Source: Caryophanales bacterium UBA1719 (GTDB taxonomy: Bacteria; Bacillota_I; Bacilli_A; RFN20; CAG-826). From it: a stretch of 34,238 nt of DNA. The notes below the pieces were generated by a model. The model did not search any database. It was not told the origin of the DNA and saw nothing but the letters and a program-made list of their open reading frames with translations. Of the stretch, positions 32,320 to 34,238 are shown piece by piece (position 1 is the first letter of the stretch; the number at the start of each line of letters is the position of its first letter). Position numbers and translations under genes: made by a program. Location: the NCBI GenBank assembly GCA_002317145.1, contig DCIT01000030.1:3580-37817 (forward strand), given 5' to 3'.

Positions 32320-34169
32320 TATCTTGCACCTCCTGCAGTCATTAATTGTCCAACTTGATGCTTTGTAGCTTTTCTACCATCAAGTTCTCCAGTGATCTTG
32401 CCATTATTCATAACGATAATACGATCACATAATTCAAGCATGACGTCGATATCTTCACCAACGAAGATAATCGCGCAGCCTTTTTCTTTTTGTTTGTTTA
32501 ATAAATCATAAATAGTATATGAAGAATTAATATCTAGACCTCTAACAGGATAAGCAGCAGTTAAAACATATGGGCTAGAAGAGATTTCTCTACCAACTAA
32601 TAATTTTTGGATGTTACCACCAGATAACTTAGAAACTTGTGTCTTTAAGTTAGGAGTGACAACGTTTAATTGTTTAACAACTTCTTTTGATAATTTAGTT
32701 GGGATAGCATGATTTAACATACCAAATTGACCTTTACGGTAGTTACGTAACATCATGTTATCAACAATATCCATACTTCCAACTAAGCCCATACCTAATC
32801 TATCTTCTGGGACATAGCTAGAACGAATACCATAGTCTTTCAATTGACGAGGAGACATACCACGAACGTTGATGATTTCATCTTCGTTAAAGATAATGTG
32901 ACCATCATCGATTAACTGTACAACTTTCTTATGTGGCATTCCTTTGAAGTCAACAGGTTTTCCTGTTTCTAAATAATGGAACGCTCCTTTCTTCGCCATC
33001 TCTTTAATTACTTTTACTGACTTATGGAATAAGGTAACTGGTTTATTTTTCTTTGGGTGATGATAAATTAATTCACCTTCATCACCTTGCTCTAATCCAG
33101 ATAAGACTTGTAATAATTCTTTTTGTCCTGATCCAGCAATACCAGCAATACCAAGTATTTCTCCACCATTTGCAGTGAAGGTGATATTGTCTAATGCTTT
33201 ATTGCCTTCTTCATCAGTATAAGAAATATTCTTTACATATAATCTAGGAGCAACGTTCTCCATTCTCTTTCTTTCAATATGTAATGATGTTTTAGCTCCA
33301 ACCATTAAGTCTGTTAATTCTTTTTCACTTGCTTTCGCAGTTTCAACAGTCTTAATGTATTTTCCTTTTCTCATAATTAAAACTCTATCGGAGACTGCTT
33401 TAACTTCATTTAATTTATGAGTAATTAAGATAATTGATTTTCCTTGAGTCTTCATGTGTTTTAAAGTCTTAAAGAATATTTCGATTTCTTGAGGGGTGAG
33501 AACTGCAGTAGGTTCATCAAGAATTAAAATATCAACACCTCTATATAAGGTTTTAATAATTTCTACTGATTGTTTTTCGGAGACTGACATCTCGCTAACT
33601 AATTTAGTTAAGTCAACGTGGAAACCGTTATCTTTAGCAATTTTAATAACTTTCTTTCCGCGCGATTTATTTAATACTCCAAGTCCTGAAGCGATTTTCT
33701 TACCCATTGCTTTGAAGTACATTGGAACATAACTCATAGAGTTTTTAAATTTCTCACCATTGGTTTTTAAATTTTTGTTCTCATCTTTCTTACAAGCTCT
33801 CATGGCTTTAAATTCATCACAAGCACGGAACTTATCATCTTTAGTACCTAATAAAATATTATCGATACCATTAAAAACATTAATTAATTTAAAATGTTGA
33901 TGGACCATTCCAATATGATATTGATAAGCTTCATGAGGTGAATGGATTGTAGCATCTTTACCATTAACTTTCATGGTTCCATGATCTGGGAAATAAATTC
34001 CATCAATAACGTTCATTAAAGAAGTTTTACCAGAACCATTTTCACCTAAGATTGCAAGAATCTCACCTTTATATAAGGTTAAGGAAGCATCATCAAGGGC
34101 TTTGACTTTACCAAAGCTCTTAGAAACATGAGATAACTCTAATGCAATTTTTTTATTTTCGTTTTTCAT
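32319..34169 (-). CDS. nupO: Nucleoside ABC transporter ATP-binding protein, NupO/YufO type, with two extra insertions
   Basis: 616 residues from the ATG at 34169, chosen because AGGAGG sits 8 nt before it but only 2 nt before the earlier ATG. It holds two nucleotide-binding domains: Walker A GENGSGKT (42-49), signature MSVSEKQ and Walker B DILILDEPTAVL; second, GIAGSGQKEL, signature LSGGNIQ and the degenerate Walker B TAAYPVRGLD normal for this family. The usual length is about 510; the excess is a Lys-rich insertion at about 110-170 after the Q-loop of the first domain and another at about 360-410 (KVIKEMAKKGAFHYLETGKP) in the second. It powers uptake of purine or pyrimidine nucleosides. 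Operon: nupN-nupO-nupP-nupQ. Confidence 0.93.
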   Translation of the reverse strand: MKNENKKIALELSHVSKSFGKVKALDDASLTLYKGEILAILGENGSGKTSLMNVIDGIYFPDHGTMKVNGKDATIHSPHEAYQYHIGMVHQHFKLINVFNGIDNILLGTKDDKFRACDEFKAMRACKKDENKNLKTNGEKFKNSMSYVPMYFKAMGKKIASGLGVLNKSRGKKVIKIAKDNGFHVDLTKLVSEMSVSEKQSVEIIKTLYRGVDILILDEPTAVLTPQEIEIFFKTLKHMKTQGKSIILITHKLNEVKAVSDRVLIMRKGKYIKTVETAKASEKELTDLMVGAKTSLHIERKRMENVAPRLYVKNISYTDEEGNKALDNITFTANGGEILGIAGIAGSGQKELLQVLSGLEQGDEGELIYHHPKKNKPVTLFHKSVKVIKEMAKKGAFHYLETGKPVDFKGMPHKKVVQLIDDGHIIFNEDEIINVRGMSPRQLKDYGIRSSYVPEDRLGMGLVGSMDIVDNMMLRNYRKGQFGMLNHAIPTKLSKEVVKQLNVVTPNLKTQVSKLSGGNIQKLLVGREISSSPYVLTAAYPVRGLDINSSYTIYDLLNKQKEKGCAIIFVGEDIDVMLELCDRIIVMNNGKITGELDGRKATKHQVGQLMTAGGAR

Positions 34170-34184
34170 TTTCATTACCTCCTA

Positions 34185-34238
34185 TTAGTTAAGTGGATCA
34201 ATGCCATCTATTATTAAATCAAAGTATGGAGCGGATCT
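34185..34238 (-). CDS. C-terminal 17 codons of the preceding gene, probably the NupN/BmpA binding lipoprotein
   Basis: The frame enters from the right edge and ends RSAPYFDLIIDGIDPLN before TAA at 34185. The nupO ribosome site lies 4 nt beyond the stop. Position, just ahead of nupO, and the closing FDLIIDGIDP fit a BmpA/Med substrate-binding lipoprotein, but too little is present to prove it. Confidence 0.6.
   Translation of the reverse strand, partial: RSAPYFDLIIDGIDPLN

Overview
The window is strongly A+T-rich bacterial DNA using the standard code: TGA is a genuine stop, for example in the ATGA overlaps at 17920, 28707 and 28210. FakA with a YloU/Asp23 protein, DUF951, class-B RNase P RNA, a NupNOPQ-type nucleoside transporter, and a hydrogenase/NADH-dehydrogenase-like E/F subunit pair beside formate-THF ligase suggest an anaerobic, host-associated member of the Bacillota. 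The Erysipelotrichia/RF39 ('Mollicutes-like') gut lineages fit best. No species can be named.

Layout. 1-676: start of a HydB/NuoF-like flavoprotein subunit preceded by its NuoE/HydC partner. 762-6123: two large surface proteins with nearly identical N-terminal anchors and unrelated beta-helix ectodomains. 6199-8171: fakA and yloU. 8276-9712: mgtE, divergent. 9713-10084: a stretch without large genes that holds two well-signalled micro-ORFs (19 and 20 codons), one encoding an almost purely hydrophobic peptide, facing a small convergent transcript unit; this looks like a type I toxin-antitoxin locus. 10085-13451: a miaA-tcdA fusion gene, fhs and a DUF951 gene in one operon. 13552-15930: a BspA-repeat/DUF6273 lipoprotein, converging on miaB. 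17432-18231: a TacA/TacT-type (RHH/GNAT) toxin-antitoxin pair with its operator. 18337-19899: rny. 20084-24767: two paralogous lipoproteins and an unknown gene. 24841-25989: an AAA-type ATPase with an odd repeated leader. 26049-28213: recA, cinA and pgsA. 28210-29558: an XRE-DUF3990 ADP-ribosyltransferase-like gene and a partner. 29719-30062: RNase P RNA. 30129-34238: a nucleoside ABC transporter operon with the last codons of its binding lipoprotein.

Read right to left, the backbone is pgsA-cinA-recA-rny-miaB-miaA, the order known from Bacillus-like genomes. Nearly every junction has been opened by accessory genes: toxin-antitoxin modules, lipoproteins or a lone ATPase. The three surface or lipoprotein genes at 2875, 20084 and 22006 share one extracellular module with conserved spacing although their membrane anchors differ.

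Most interesting candidates: the micro-ORF locus at 9771-9964; the fusion of two tRNA-A37 modification enzymes; the swapped-ectodomain surface protein pair; the module shared by three surface proteins; the DUF3990 module overlapping the start of pgsA; and a set of genes whose -10 boxes sit so close to the ATG that translation must be leaderless or nearly so. All calls are from reading the sequence; no database search was run.
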